Assembly: GCA_019925095.2 (NCBI GenBank)
Contig: CM034392.1
Location: 18,580,387 to 18,644,386, forward strand
Reading direction: 5' to 3'
Origin: Dendrolimus kikuchii
Lineage: Eukaryota; Arthropoda; Insecta; Lepidoptera; Lasiocampidae
DNA: 64,000 bases
Shown here: in pieces, positions 43,700 to 55,359 of the stretch
Position numbering within the stretch: position 1 is the stretch's first letter
Layout: each line of letters opens with the position of its first letter
Program-made: the position numbers and the translations under genes
The notes under the pieces: model-generated
The model's input: only the letters and a program-made list of their open reading frames with translations
Told to the model about the DNA's origin: nothing
Databases searched by the model: none

Positions 43700-45200
43700 G
43701 CTCAGCTGTCGGTCATAGCGACTAGGTTGTGGCCGAGCCGTGTGTGTGTCTGAGTTAATTAAAGCCAAAGAAGTTGTTCTTCCTCGCATTCATTGATATT
43801 TTACATAAACATGTTTTATCGTATGATAGTAATGAAGAGATCAAAACATCCATACTATTGTTTATGCTGCATACATAGTTTACAATTAGCTAAGATCATG
43901 TGACCTACTTAATGCTAAAATTATTGGAATGTCAATTAACCAAGCCTTTGATAATTAAGTAATATACCAATTAATCAATAATTTGAAAAAGTACTTACTT
44001 TAAAAAAACGACTAATTTTTTTTTTAACTCTGATTATACGATAAAAAAGGTGATAAAATATGATATTGATTGATAATTTTATTGTATAAATTTTAATACA
44101 TATATTACTACGAATTTATTTCAAAATGTACTGTATTAAAAAATGAAGCTGAATTATGTTTTTCTTTAATATTTTTTTTTAATTTGTTGTTACGATGTAA
44201 TTTGTAATATAAGACATACAAATAAATTATGTCTTAAAAATAAACTATATATAGAAACTAATAAATACAAATTTTATTTGATTGTGTAAAATATTATGTA
44301 CATTGAAACAGAGAGCCCAAATAGGTTGTTTTTGCAGATTCGTATGGTGCCCATGACAAGTATCATCATAAAGTGGAATTTTATGCTGTCTTATAACTAC
44401 CAATATATTTCGACAAGTGTCGATTTCACTTAGCGATTGTCCAAAGGCAACCGCTTTAGGCCTTCAGTTCTGATTTAAATTAATTACATCTTCATCTTGT
44501 TTTTGTTTGTTTGTGTTGCCCAATGCTTGTTTTCGAGGCGCACTTTTCCCATAGAAGGCGTAACAAATGACCTATTCTACTTCCTATAGTCTGTATACAG
44601 AGAGTACAAAACTAATAATTTATTGGGTTTAAGGTCCGTGCACATTCCGTTGAATAAAATTGGATACATTAACGGTTTTATTCATAGAGCTAAAGTAAGT
44701 TTGAACGCTTCTTTATGGTTCTTAAACTAAAAAAACTTATTCTAAATCTCTATGAATAAGACTGAAAGACCACGACAGCCAAATGTTGCAATAAAGTATG
44801 TTTACCACGTCCTAAATGGAAGGGAAAGACGGAACGGAATCTTTCAAGGATATCCTGTGACATGGCTGCAAGGAAGCTTTGTTGGAACCTATTTCAGAAG
44901 GGGCCAGAAACCTATGTAAATTGTAGCGCTTACACAAAAAGTTGTTTAGTAACTAAGGGTGACATATTCCTCTAAAATAAACCCTCTAACAATATTATTT
45001 AGTAAATTGTCCGTATTGTTAGATTATGAACTGTTGCTATAATTAAATAAATATTTTTGATGTATTGTATGCTGTTTTCTTTCAAAAGCCAACTCTTTAC
45101 TAACTGCCGACATAACTGTCCCATGTCCATGTCATATGTATACAATAAATACGCAGTGCTATTGTACTATAGAAATATATTTACGTTCTAGACAATTTGA
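43700..45200. other. intergenic, no gene seen
   Basis: AT-rich sequence. Around 44760-44940 one frame reads CDMAARKLCWNLFQKGPETY, possibly an old transposon piece, but I cannot assign it. Confidence 0.35.
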
Positions 45201-45207
45201 GCTTATT

Positions 45208-45480
45208 GTATTGACGGCCTCTGTGGTTGAGCGGGCTAAGCCTTTATCAGTCTATCTCATTGCAACACAGAAGCTCCAGGTTCGATCCTGGTACAGTAAA
45301 ATTTCTGAAACGTATTTTCTCCGTTATTTACTATAGTCTGGGTGTCTGGGATCGGCCCCGGAGTAGTCCATTGTATATTACCCGTATCACAAGCGTAACT
45401 TGCTTAATTTGGGGATATACCTACAATATGTGTGTTTGTCTGCCAATTATTGTTATTATTATTGAATATTCATGTCCCAT
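45208..45480 (+). mobile_element. tRNA-derived SINE
   Basis: The left end carries a tRNA-like pol III promoter: A-box-like tgtggttgagcggg near 45220 and B box ggttcgatcctgg near 45279. The body follows, and the element closes with an att-repeat tail (attattgttattattattga, 45445-45465). It is not a functional tRNA, since no cloverleaf 3' arm forms. Confidence 0.65.
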
Positions 45481-45919
45481 ATTCCGAAAATAACGGATCT
45501 GTTTCAGACAAATATTAATGTGTAGGTAATGTAGTTTGCAGTTTGGCATTCTTTCACAGAAATTGATCCTTACAAGTCTTTAAATATTCAATGTACTCTT
45601 TGACAAGCTCTATAGATCGGTGTCGTAATACAATTTATTTTTTTCCAAAATCAGCCGATTTGACTTCTGACTTGGTAATTATTTTCCAAAAATCTAATGA
45701 TACCGCCTTAGATTTAACAAAATCGGCCCCAACCCTCCTTTTGAGTATTTTGCGCTATTTATTATAGTTTAGGATTTTGTGCTGAAGGCCCACTTGAAAG
45801 ATTCACCTGTATGCAAAGACAGAAAACAAGGATTCTAGTAGAGGAGACGGTGAAGATTGACCTTCATCCATCTGATAACCAGATGAGAAACATTTTTTAT
45901 CGAATTATATTTAATAAAA

Positions 45920-47345
45920 CTAGGTACGTTTTAACGGTTTTAAGCGCGGTAATTTTATTTGATTTTGGTTTTTCCGACGTTTCGGCCACTTTTCAGTGGC
46001 CGTGATCACGGAAGACAAAGATGTCAAGTGTCAACGAGTATTGTTAAAGTTTTATTTAGCCTACCGCCAACTTATTAATTTTAATTATTTAATTTTTAAT
46101 TTTGTTTATGGTTATTATTTAATCTATGGGAGCCTAATCTAATTTACTACCGCTTCGCAACATGTTATGGCTTGAAGAGAAGAAGCGGCGCAAGAAACTC
46201 TTCAGCAAACATGCCTAGCTCTAATAATTTTATATAATATTAAAATGGGTGGAGGGAAAAATAAAAGTAATTATCAGTCAAGTTGGTTTGTGTTCCGTTG
46301 TACGCAGAAAGAGCTCACAGTGTCTTGAGGTCTGGCAGCTGGTTTTTGCTGGGTTTGGGTCTTAATAGTTTTGATAATTGGATCCCAAACAGGTGGTACT
46401 TGCCAACCATCTTCTCTATTGAAATTTGGGTGTTTTTTGATTTCAATAGCCTCACGCATCATTCTAGGTATGAAACGATTCTCTTTCGCGAGGATTTGTG
46501 GGTTATCGAATCTGATGTAGTGGTTGGGTTTATCCAGCGTGTGTTCACTGATCGCAGACTTCGTAGACCTTGTGTGTTTCATGTCAGCAATGTGTTCTTT
46601 TACTCGTGTTTTTATGCTCCTCTTTGTTTGCCCAATGTATGACAATCCACACTCACAATCAAGCTTGTAAACCCCTGCATCCTGGAGTGGGATATTGCAT
46701 TTCACAGGTCTCAGAAATTGGGTAATCTTTTTCTGCGGCTTGAAATATGTTTTGATTGAAGCTCGCCTGAGGATGTGACCAATTCTGTCTGTGACCCCCT
46801 TGATGTAGGGTAGGGTAGCAAGGCACCGCTCAACTGAAGGTGGTTTGGGGCCTTTGTGACGTTGGTGTGGAGTCTTCAGCTGATTGCGTTGTAGAACTCG
46901 CTTGACATGCTGAAGCTCTCCAGCTATGTGGTTCTCGTCACAAATTTTCCGTGCTCTCTGAAACAAAGATTTGCCCACGGTAGCTAACTGACTAGGATGG
47001 TGGTGAGACGAACCATTAAGGTATTTATCTGTATGGGTAGGTTTCCTATACACCGTATGACCAAGAGTATTGTCAGGGTTCCTTAGGATGAGCACATCCA
47101 GAAAAGCTAATTTATTATTTGCCTCTAGTTCCATAGTAAATTTAATATTACTGCTAATGAAATTGAGATGATCTAGAAATGCAGAGACTTTATCGTTTGG
47201 GAGGACGGCAAAAGTATCGTCTACGTACCTTTTATACATCTTCGACTTAGCCGGAGCGGTATCCAGTGCCAGTGAATTATATTGTTTTATAAACCCGCCT
47301 ATGATAACTTGCCAATCGAAGTGTTCATAGATATTTTTAATTAAA
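45920..47345 (-). mobile_element. 5'-truncated Penelope-like element
   Basis: It contains the ORF described below, a 3' region of about 350 bp and the characteristic gacgtttcggccacttttca segment near 45974. The 5' part of the RT is missing left of the IYEHFDWQVI residues. Confidence 0.85.
46274..47345 (-). pseudogene. Penelope-type reverse transcriptase/GIY-YIG nuclease, N-terminally truncated
   Basis: The open frame is continuous to the TAA-side end at 46274; its first Met is at 47239, but coding continues upstream (NSLALDTAPAKSKMYKRYV) to about 47345. The RT core motif is RYVDDTF. Following blocks include LAFLDVLILRNPDNTLGHTV and the YRKPTHTDKYLN sequence typical of Penelope elements. A C-terminal GIY-YIG endonuclease is marked by GVYKLDCECGLSYIGQTKRS and KTRVKEHIADMKH. 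The upstream RT motifs are lost, so the copy is dead, yet the remaining 321 or more codons have no stop, implying fairly recent insertion. Confidence 0.9.
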
Positions 47346-47349
47346 TGAT

Positions 47350-47865
47350 TTTAATCCATTTTTTTTCATAACAAAATCAACTCTTTTGATAACTGAAAAA
47401 ATTTAGGTTCAACTGATAGTTTTCAACATGGAAAATATTACTCGATATGGCTACTTATTTCTATTCTTGGCGAGGCCTACCTGGCAAGCAGGTATGAACA
47501 GGATGTCAATATAGGTAACTGCACCATTTTGCTAACCAATAAAAATTTGTATCATAAGAAAGATAATTTAATTACAAAAATATCCGTATAGGCTTGCCTG
47601 CAAAACGGTTTTTGAAGTGAAACTTCTATATAAACGAAGGGTCTTAGGATTATTCTGTCATGAAAAAGCGTTACGGCCGCGTGGAGGAGCGGCATAAATT
47701 TAAACTAGACGTGGTGAGAGGCGGCACAATTTTAGAGTATACTATGGATGCGTTTTTTGGTTCAGTTTTTTTGTTTGATAAAATAAAATATGTTTAAATA
47801 AAGAATGCATTCATTAAACTGTACCTAACGTAACTAAATCATAATTTGCAGTAAACTTGCGAAAA
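47350..47865. other. intergenic, no gene seen
   Basis: No repeat or exon is recognised. Confidence 0.4.
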
Positions 47866-47869
47866 ATCG

Positions 47870-48053
47870 AAATGTGTGCTGGGACAAAATGAATCGCAAC
47901 AAAATTTTAACTTGAAGTTTTACGGGCAGATTGTTAATGTACTTCTCCAATTTGAAAACCTGCCCGTAAAACTTCAAGTTAAAATTTTGTTGCGATTCGT
48001 TTTGCCACTTATCCATTGAAGTTTCACTTCTACTATGTGTCCCAGCACATTTT
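47870..48053. mobile_element. foldback MITE with 39-bp perfect inner arms
   Basis: Outer ends are aaatgtgtgctgggaca and tgtcccagcacattt. The inner arms at 47891-47929 and 47960-47998 are exact reverse complements over 39 bp, starting gaatcgcaacaaaattttaa and separated by 30 bp. Perfect pairing implies recent origin. Confidence 0.8.
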
Positions 48054-48207
48054 TTTTTCATGGAATATTATTGTCATGCTTCAATATTAGCCATGAACAT
48101 TTCGATTGACATGCTATCATAGTCGTGTTTACAAATCAATAAAATTTGTTACAAAATATATTTCATCTGGTTATCAGATAGGTTAAAATCGATCGTAAGC
48201 GTCTCTT

Positions 48208-48355
48208 ATGCTGGTGTACACCAATGGTTATATTATTATTTTATTTTAACCATTGGAATTTAACCAATGGTTAAAATAAAATAATTGTTGTTTAGGCATA
48301 TAATTATAACGATTATTTATTCTAACCATCGGTAAATTTCGGTGCATACCAGCTT
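48208..48355. mobile_element. palindromic MITE with 22-bp perfect hairpin
   Basis: The core arms at 48235-48256 and 48264-48285 are perfect complements (attattttattttaaccatt + gg). The outer ends gctggtgtacacca and ggtgcataccagc are also inverted. Confidence 0.65.
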
Positions 48356-48717
48356 TAGAGTATTCCGTTTTTGCCAATATTATCAGGGAATCCTAAAGAG
48401 TAATGTTAGAATGACGGTGACAGTTCACCTGATAGCTGTTAAATTTGCTTTTGTATCTCTTTATAACAAACAAGGAAACTTCTGAATTCAATATCGAACT
48501 TCAATCAAACTTGGGGCGTCGCTGAAAGCTTCGTAAAGCCCTTGTTGGCCCGATTACTTGAATTTAATATTATCTCGATCGCAATATGAATCAATTTTCA
48601 GTATTATCTTGAGTGCTTTTGATTTTAGTATCTGATCTAGATATTTATTGACGCATCCTACGGTTTCTGGGTAAGTGGATTAAAATATCCTTTTATCGTG
48701 AAAGTTTGGTTGAGATT

Positions 48718-48768
48718 CTTGTACGTAATTTAAATTTAAATAAGTTTTACATTTAAATTACGTACAAG
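48718..48768. repeat. 18-bp perfect hairpin
   Basis: The arms cttgtacgtaatttaaat and atttaaattacgtacaag are separated by 15 bases. Confidence 0.6.
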
Positions 48769-49263
48769 TATATTAGAGAATGTAAAATTTATTAGGGTTT
48801 CGTAACCTAATTAGCAAAACGGATTGCTTATAATATATTCGTCTAGTTCGTCTGCCCTTTATTTATCGGTACTTTTGTCCGTCTGTTTGTCTTTTGTTTG
48901 AAGACTTAGCACTATCTCCAAGAAATTTAGAAGATAGGAATATTCTATATAAATACAAAGGTGTAACAAAACACAATACACCGCAAATTACTAAGCGATA
49001 AGATCGTCCTTTGTTCAATATTTATTGTACACAATGTTTAAGAAGGTAGTTTTAATGTTTGGTTAACAATAAAGTGTTTTCATTCATTCAATACTATAAA
49101 AGTGTATTCTAACCAATTAATAGCAAGATGAAGAGTGTGGTAAAAGTAAAGCAAGCATTCACTTGAGCGCTTGAGATATGAGTATGCTGCGATATGTGGT
49201 CATGCGGAAAACTCGTGTTCGTGGAAGACTTAAACATCTACGAAAGCTTTCATGTATGTGACA

Positions 49264-49420
49264 CAGTGGCGTAGCGAGCATAACTCGCGCCCGGGGCACA
49301 ATACCTTTTTAGCGCCAACCCCCAATGTGTAAGAAAACCATATTATAACAATTTGGCGCCCCTTTGTCAGTAGCGCCCGGGGCATGATGCCCCTCCTTGC
49401 CCTCCCTCGCTACGCCACTG
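49264..49420. mobile_element. 157-bp hAT MITE with 8-bp TSD
   Basis: The terminal inverted repeats cagtggcgtagcgag and ctcgctacgccactg are perfect. The 8-bp repeat atgtgaca flanks the element at 49256-49263 and 49421-49428, diagnostic for hAT transposition. The interior repeats cgcccggggca twice and has no ORF, so it would need transposase in trans. Confidence 0.92.
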
Positions 49421-49804
49421 ATGTGACATAGCAGATTAAGATAAACTGTAAGCAAGATCCTCCTACATTGGGACGGCCACCTTTTATGAAAACCAGCAAG
49501 TAATGTGACTTACGTCGTAAGGGATAACATGCGTGCTAATTGGTCTCACAATAAGGGATGCCGAAGTCTGGGTAAAGAGGAGAAGAAAAAGTGAAAGCGA
49601 ACCGGATACCAAACTTCAAGATCAACCAACATTTAACATTGGGATGACACATTAAATATCAAAGTAAAAAATATCTTTATTACTTCCATTTATTTTATTT
49701 GGTTTTTAAGTTAATAATCCATTAAGTTCTATGAGTGTGCCAGAATAATCATTTAATTGACACAGTAAGTTCTTTAAGGCATGACTTCTAAACAAAAAAC
49801 TAAT

Positions 49805-50335
49805 TAGATTACATTAGATTTAGATAACGCTTTATTGCTCACCAGAGTAAACAATTCCAAAAACAAAATGCATAGTTACAATGGATCTTGGCAAAACAAC
49901 AGGCGGCCTTATTGCTAGTAGCGATCTTTTCCAGGCAACCTAGCTTAAAAGAAATTCTTAAGTAATCTGGCGATTAGGTAGGTAGAGCAGAAGAAAAACT
50001 AGGAATGTACAATTTAAATATACATATTTACACTAATTTCTAAATTTAATATACACATAAATCCAGATATATTTATAGTACTTATATCAATATAGACGTA
50101 TATACGAAATTATCTAACTACATACATTTATTGATATTATATATGACAAGCATTTTATATTAACATATATTCCAATGGATAAATAAGTAAATGTTTATTA
50201 TATTAGACATGTTTACCTGAAGACAGATAAATAATTTCTAGTTCCGAAAAGTAGGTAATGCTTTGGCCTCTCTGACAATACGAGGCAACGCATTCCTGAG
50301 TTTGACAGCCTGCGCTGTAAAAGAGTTAATAGTTA
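49805..50335 (-). pseudogene. jockey/CR1-type LINE 3' remnant
   Basis: The minus strand reads INSFTAQAVKLRNALPRIVR around 50335-50260, the conserved end of this LINE group. It is followed by the 3' untranslated motif that reads ggttgcctggaaaagatcgc on the minus strand near 49940. It is the same type as the remnant at 30200. Confidence 0.65.
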
Positions 50336-50659
50336 ATTATGTCCTTAAACTGCTTAAACATTTTCAATTAATTTTCAAACTAAAGCTTTTATGTGTTTTA
50401 GTATCAAGTCAACTTAGTAATTGAAATTTTATTGACGTCATCGTAGTCTTGCTATTAATGGTTTATTCATTAATTACAATATAGCCAATCAATTATATAC
50501 GTAAATTCTTGCAGAAAGTGTTTTGTAAACATTATTACGGTAATAAGTCTAATAATAGGTTGGAAGCAGTAGTGGTAAAAATAATTGCAATTTTCATAGA
50601 CATCATTATATAAACCTTTTTGTTTGTCGGTGTTGATACTAGACTGTTTAGTCAAATTT

Positions 50660-50787
50660 AATCAATTTGCTTTAAAGACAGAACTGAAATGACACGACGG
50701 TATTCAATGACATTTAATGATTCAAAGAAATACCCTTTTCAGTACCGTCGTGTCATTTTAGTTGTGTGCTTTTCAACCAAATTGATT
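50660..50787. mobile_element. palindromic MITE
   Basis: The inner arms aaatgacacgacggta (50687-50702) and taccgtcgtgtcattt (50743-50758) are perfect. The outer arms are aatcaatttg and caaattgatt. It has no coding content. Confidence 0.65.
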
Positions 50788-50799
50788 CAATTTTATTGA

Positions 50800-52590
50800 T
50801 GAGTCTATTATCAGCACTATTTGGTTTATGGATCAATTTGTTTGATTCATCGAAATTCTTAGACAGAAATGAACCGTCTAGTATCGACTTGACATCATTT
50901 TTATAATTAAAATTAAAATCCATGATCGATGATGATGATATTTCACCAGCTATGAATAATTCTATAGCTATAATGATTATAAATATCTAATTCCTTCGTA
51001 ATTTGGCTACAGAGTCATAAAAACCGAACGAATATTGTTCAAAGCAATAACCGTTAAAATATTTTTGAAGTTATACTTATACTTACTTTTTTAACAATTT
51101 TCCACTTCATAGTTCAAAAGTTATGAGAACACGTTTTATGGAATTAAATACAAAAATCATTTACACACGTAAGTAGATTCATACATTAACAAAAAAAAAT
51201 TGTAACGCTTAGTTGCATTACATGTATGGTTCCCAATCCTAATTTTAGATGTATCGCGTTTTTACTACATACTTACATCATTGTATAGCGCCATGTAATC
51301 TGTACATGTCTGTCAAATATCCATATAGTAGTCTCTGAGCAAAAATTTTACGAAAAATATCTGACATAGGTACAGAACACCTGGCCATCACGAAAACAGG
51401 GTAAATCTAAAAAAATAAATTGCATGAATATATTAGTTCAATTGTTTCTTTATTATAATTAGTCACGGTATAATTTAGTAAATATTTAATTTACTTTATA
51501 AGTAGAACCGGCCATCAATAGGTAGGATATACAATGGCCGCATTCATATTCTAAATAAGTTCACATAATTATCGTAACGTGGAGAAGTTACTAAATTTAC
51601 TTTTGGCGTGTGAAAGATATCCAGACACTAAAACAAAAGAGTCTGGCCCGATCGTTTGGACTTGATAGTTTATTTATTTTACCAGTCGACCGAAACCACA
51701 TCATTAGCTATTTTAAGCTTCGAACCCGAAGTAGTATAACTTTCCGTTTTTGGAATGCACGAACATTCTTCTATTGCTACTACCATGGAAGAAGCATACG
51801 CTACTACATAGATTTACAAGTGTATTATAATCCATACGCGCTTTGTATTTAATATCTTGCAAAGATGTCACCAGACACTGCGAAATTTGAAAGTGCAGCC
51901 AAAGAAATTAATTATGATTAACCCAGTCTAGATGACCAGGCTATATTAATCTTAAGATTTAATTAATTAAACCCTAATCTATAAATTTTATGAACTTATA
52001 ATTTTGTAATAAAATTCACTCTCATTAGAGAGGTCATATTTACCTACAGTTTTAATAAAGAACGTAAATTTTCGATAATAGATACCTTCTTTACCTAAAC
52101 AGGCGATATCGTTATGTGAGTACCTAACTAATTGTAGATAATTTACCTACCTATAATATGATAGCAATTATAGGTAGGCAATTGTTTTTCAAGAATTAAT
52201 AAATATATACGCATTACCTACATGTGTAAAACTTAATCGGGCATTAGTCTTTGTATATTGATTGAACCATTAATGTACTGTCTTTAATTTAGGTCCATTG
52301 ACAATGAAAGCATAACACGGTATGTTTCTAAAAGATTTCTCTATTACAGATTAGAGGACATTTACTTCTTAAAATTAGGCCGCGTAATGTTTGTGAAAAA
52401 AGTCTGTAGGTGTTTCACCTTCCCTGTTCCGTAGTTTCTATAAGTGCCGACACTCAAGCTTTCCACGATCTAATAATTGCTTGGCGTTTCCCATTTGTTG
52501 AAAATAAATTACTAGGTGACTACGATAATCATGTTGTGATGTAAACTACGATATACTTATTTACTGGCAGTGAAACTGATATATAAACTG
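50800..52590. other. intergenic, no gene seen
   Basis: AT-rich sequence. A short hairpin (acctacctataat / attataggtagg) lies at about 52147-52180. The 80-codon open frame at 51610-51852 has no recognisable motif. Confidence 0.4.
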
Positions 52591-52599
52591 AAAGACAAG

Positions 52600-53040
52600 T
52601 TGGTGTTGCAACCGTGTATAGGTGACGGTAACCACTTTCCATTAGCCAGCCCCGGATCTGGAATTTTGAAAAACTAAAAAATGCCGCCCCCGCTCGCCTA
52701 TATTTTTACCCTAATCATCATTATCATTTCAGCCATCAGACGCCCACTGATGGACACACGTGCGTCTGTGTTTTTTAACGCTCGCCGTAAAAAGTAATTC
52801 ATCTGCTTAAAGTACTGGATGTCTCAGTAGTGAAACTTGCGTTAGTGATAAGTCGTGTTTTAGTCTGCGAAGTTTGAATTTGCAGCCCTTTGAATTGGCC
52901 GCTCGGGGCATGGGCCCCGGCTTGCCCCCCCGCAGACCCAGCCCTCTACCCTACGGCCTGACTATAGGTAGGTTTGCCACCTCTTACGACAGCTTTCACC
53001 CGCACACTTAGTATTCTTTCTCGCTTCTTGCACGAATATG
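52600..53040. repeat. rearranged remnants of repeat family A around another insertion
   Basis: The left part (gttgcaaccgtgtataggtg) matches family A in reverse. The right part (ccacctcttacgacag; attctttctcgcttcttgca) matches it forward. In between lies a GC-rich piece (gcccctcg-like, 52650-52950) of unknown class. Confidence 0.45.
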
Positions 53041-54039
53041 TGATTTAATTTTCGGGAGGCTTACCTGCGTCCAGCAAGTAGACTGAATTGGCTGACAATG
53101 ATTTCGTAATCGGGCACCTACTAGATAATATAAGGTTTGAATGTCTGTAACTAGCTAGGTCTGAATAGCTTTACATTTATAATTATTTTCATTTTTCTAC
53201 ATGCACTTCATGATTACGATTTACACTTGCATCAATCCACATCAGAACTTCATTACATAAGATATCAGTCTCTGTAATTAGAATAGGTTTAGGTTGTTTT
53301 TTATTGCTAAGCTGGGAAACAGGCTGATGCCCACCGTCCGCACGCTGACTACAGAGGTTTGTAACACCAGGGATGAACCCAATGCATTGCCAGCCTTTAG
53401 GATGGAATACGGTGAATGAGACCAAGAGAATGGAATAAGAGAGGATGGAGAGAGGCTTCTAACTGATAGAAGGAATTGGAAAGAGGAGATGGAATAGAGG
53501 GAGAAGGAACTGAAGCATCGGAACTCTCACTCATCGTACGAAACAAACTCAAGAGTAACTGTTTAACGCCGATATTCTGTAACATGTATTTATATTATGG
53601 TTATAAACATATAAGATTTGCTGAAAAATATAAACGCGTGAAGGATAAGTCATAACATTAATTCAGATGGGATTCCATGACTCGCAGTAGCAATTTCAAG
53701 CATTTTAAAGCCTTCATAAACAACCTGCAACAAAGTACGTCATACATAGACATATCTTTCGCGAAAGGTCGCTGCGCTCGTAAATAATACATTTTAAAAC
53801 AAATGTAAGTACGTTATTTATAACAAAGTGTTAAGGGGGTTTGGCGTATGTACGTGATGCATTTCTTTCATTTATAAACATATCTGCAGCTTGTGTTGAG
53901 TTTTTGAATATTTTTTTAATATTCATTAATGTACTATTTGTAGAAACTGAGAATGTTCTACGTATTCGCAACATTTTCTTATATTAATCATTGGAAAAAT
54001 TAATTTCTTTCGATTCTGTGAAATTGAATTAATAATGTT

Positions 54040-54480
54040 AGAAAACGTATATTTTCTTACAACTTCTCCCAATTATTTGGGGTCAACACAATATATCTTT
54101 CCGTTCTATACTTCTCTATTCTCTTCTTTTTCTCACAAATCATCATGTCATCCTTCACACAATCCATCCACCTCTTTTTGGTCTACCTTTACCTTTGAAC
54201 CCATGAATCTTCCAGGTTAATATTATTTTGGTCATGTGGCTTTTATTCCTCTTCATTACAAGCCCATACCACCTTCGTCTTCTTCCTCTCAATTTTCAAT
54301 CACGGGTGCAACTTTCAAAGGTCCTCTTATGTACTGATTTCTCACCTTATCTATTTTTGTAACATCCATCTCAACATTGTCATCAGCTGAGTGGAGACAT
54401 TTGTGCTCTATCACTTTTGTAGCCCAGCATTCAGAACCGTATAATAAAACCAGTCGTATATATTTGACCTTTTACTATCA
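54040..54480 (-). pseudogene. RTE-type LINE 3' remnant
   Basis: On the minus strand the frames read ATKVIEHKCLHSADD, VTKIDKVRNQYIRG, KKRWMDCVKDDMM and a VDPK stop region in the order expected for the LINE tail also seen at 16200. Frame shifts occur between the blocks. Confidence 0.6.
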
Positions 54481-54733
54481 GTGACGGGGATAAACATAAA
54501 ATAATTTTATCCTGATAAATAGGATAGCTTCCACGGGATATGGAAACGAGATTTCCGCGATCGAAGCCTCGTGACAACTGTGGGAGTACCTACCACATTT
54601 TCGACAGTACTTTCGTCTGAGGATCCCGAATAAAAATCCTGCCTCTAGAATGGAAGAACGTATATTATAATAGGAACTTTAAACCTGTATAATAGGAATT
54701 TCAACCGCGCAGTGAAAACAACTCTGAAACCTG

Positions 54734-55348
54734 AGGCTACGTTCACACGGACATACCAATTTCTAAGCCGGAATTGATTTTTGCAGGATACGGTTTAGTC
54801 AGAATATAATTTATATTTGTGAGTTTACGCGTGCATTCAGGTTTAACATCCGGCAAATAACCGAAACGGACAAAACTTGACATCTGGTTTTGCGTCTGCA
54901 ATCTGATTGGGTCACACGGCAAAATACTGAATACTGAATACAGTTCAGTGGCCATAGCATTTTAATAAATGCGTTGTCATGAGCGCAAATTCCGTTTATA
55001 CCGAATGCCGCAAAAAACCAGGTATCTACCTTAAGTCTGATGGTGGGCGCGCACCTACCGTTGTTTGTCTTTTCACAATTGGGTTGAACCAAAGTCTCTT
55101 TCTAGGACGCCTCTGACGGTGATAATACCAGTATATGATTGCAAGAGTATTCACGTCTATCGCTTTCAAATTGTAGTACGAGACTGAGCGCTTTTCTGCA
55201 AAAAACCGAAATGCATATTCACACGGGACACACCATTCGGTTCTTTGCAGAAGAGCAAACCGAATGCTGTGTGAACCGAGCAATCAGTTCTGCCGTATAC
55301 GATTAAAATCCGATCAGGCAAAACTTGACTCCGTGAGAACGTAGCCTT
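54734..55348. mobile_element. 615-bp DNA-transposon derivative with aggctacgttc ends
   Basis: The left end aggctacgttcacacgg is mirrored by the right end ccgtgagaacgtagcct. Shorter internal copies of the motif (ttcacacgggacacacc, gtcacacggcaaaatac) are present. There is no transposase ORF. The flanks do not show a clean duplication. Confidence 0.65.
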
Positions 55349-55359
55349 AACCTTGATGA

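Noticed and set aside
45208..45310. tRNA gene with B box ggttcgatcctgg
   Set aside because: The acceptor and anticodon arms do not pair and a long body with an att-repeat tail follows, so it is called a SINE.
46283..46642. 119-codon plus-strand ORF
   Set aside because: Antisense shadow of the Penelope-like ORF.
51610..51852. 80-codon ORF with many aromatic residues
   Set aside because: Starts without an ATG, has no splice signals that fit a neighbour and no recognisable domain.
53395..53590. Purine-rich stretch with minus-strand ORF
   Set aside because: It might be a LINE tail (TDRRNWKE on the plus strand), but the match is too short to support.
54743..55283. Three overlapping minus-strand ORFs of 70-93 codons
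   Set aside because: They lie inside the aggctacgttc-ended DNA element and overlap in different frames with no transposase motif.
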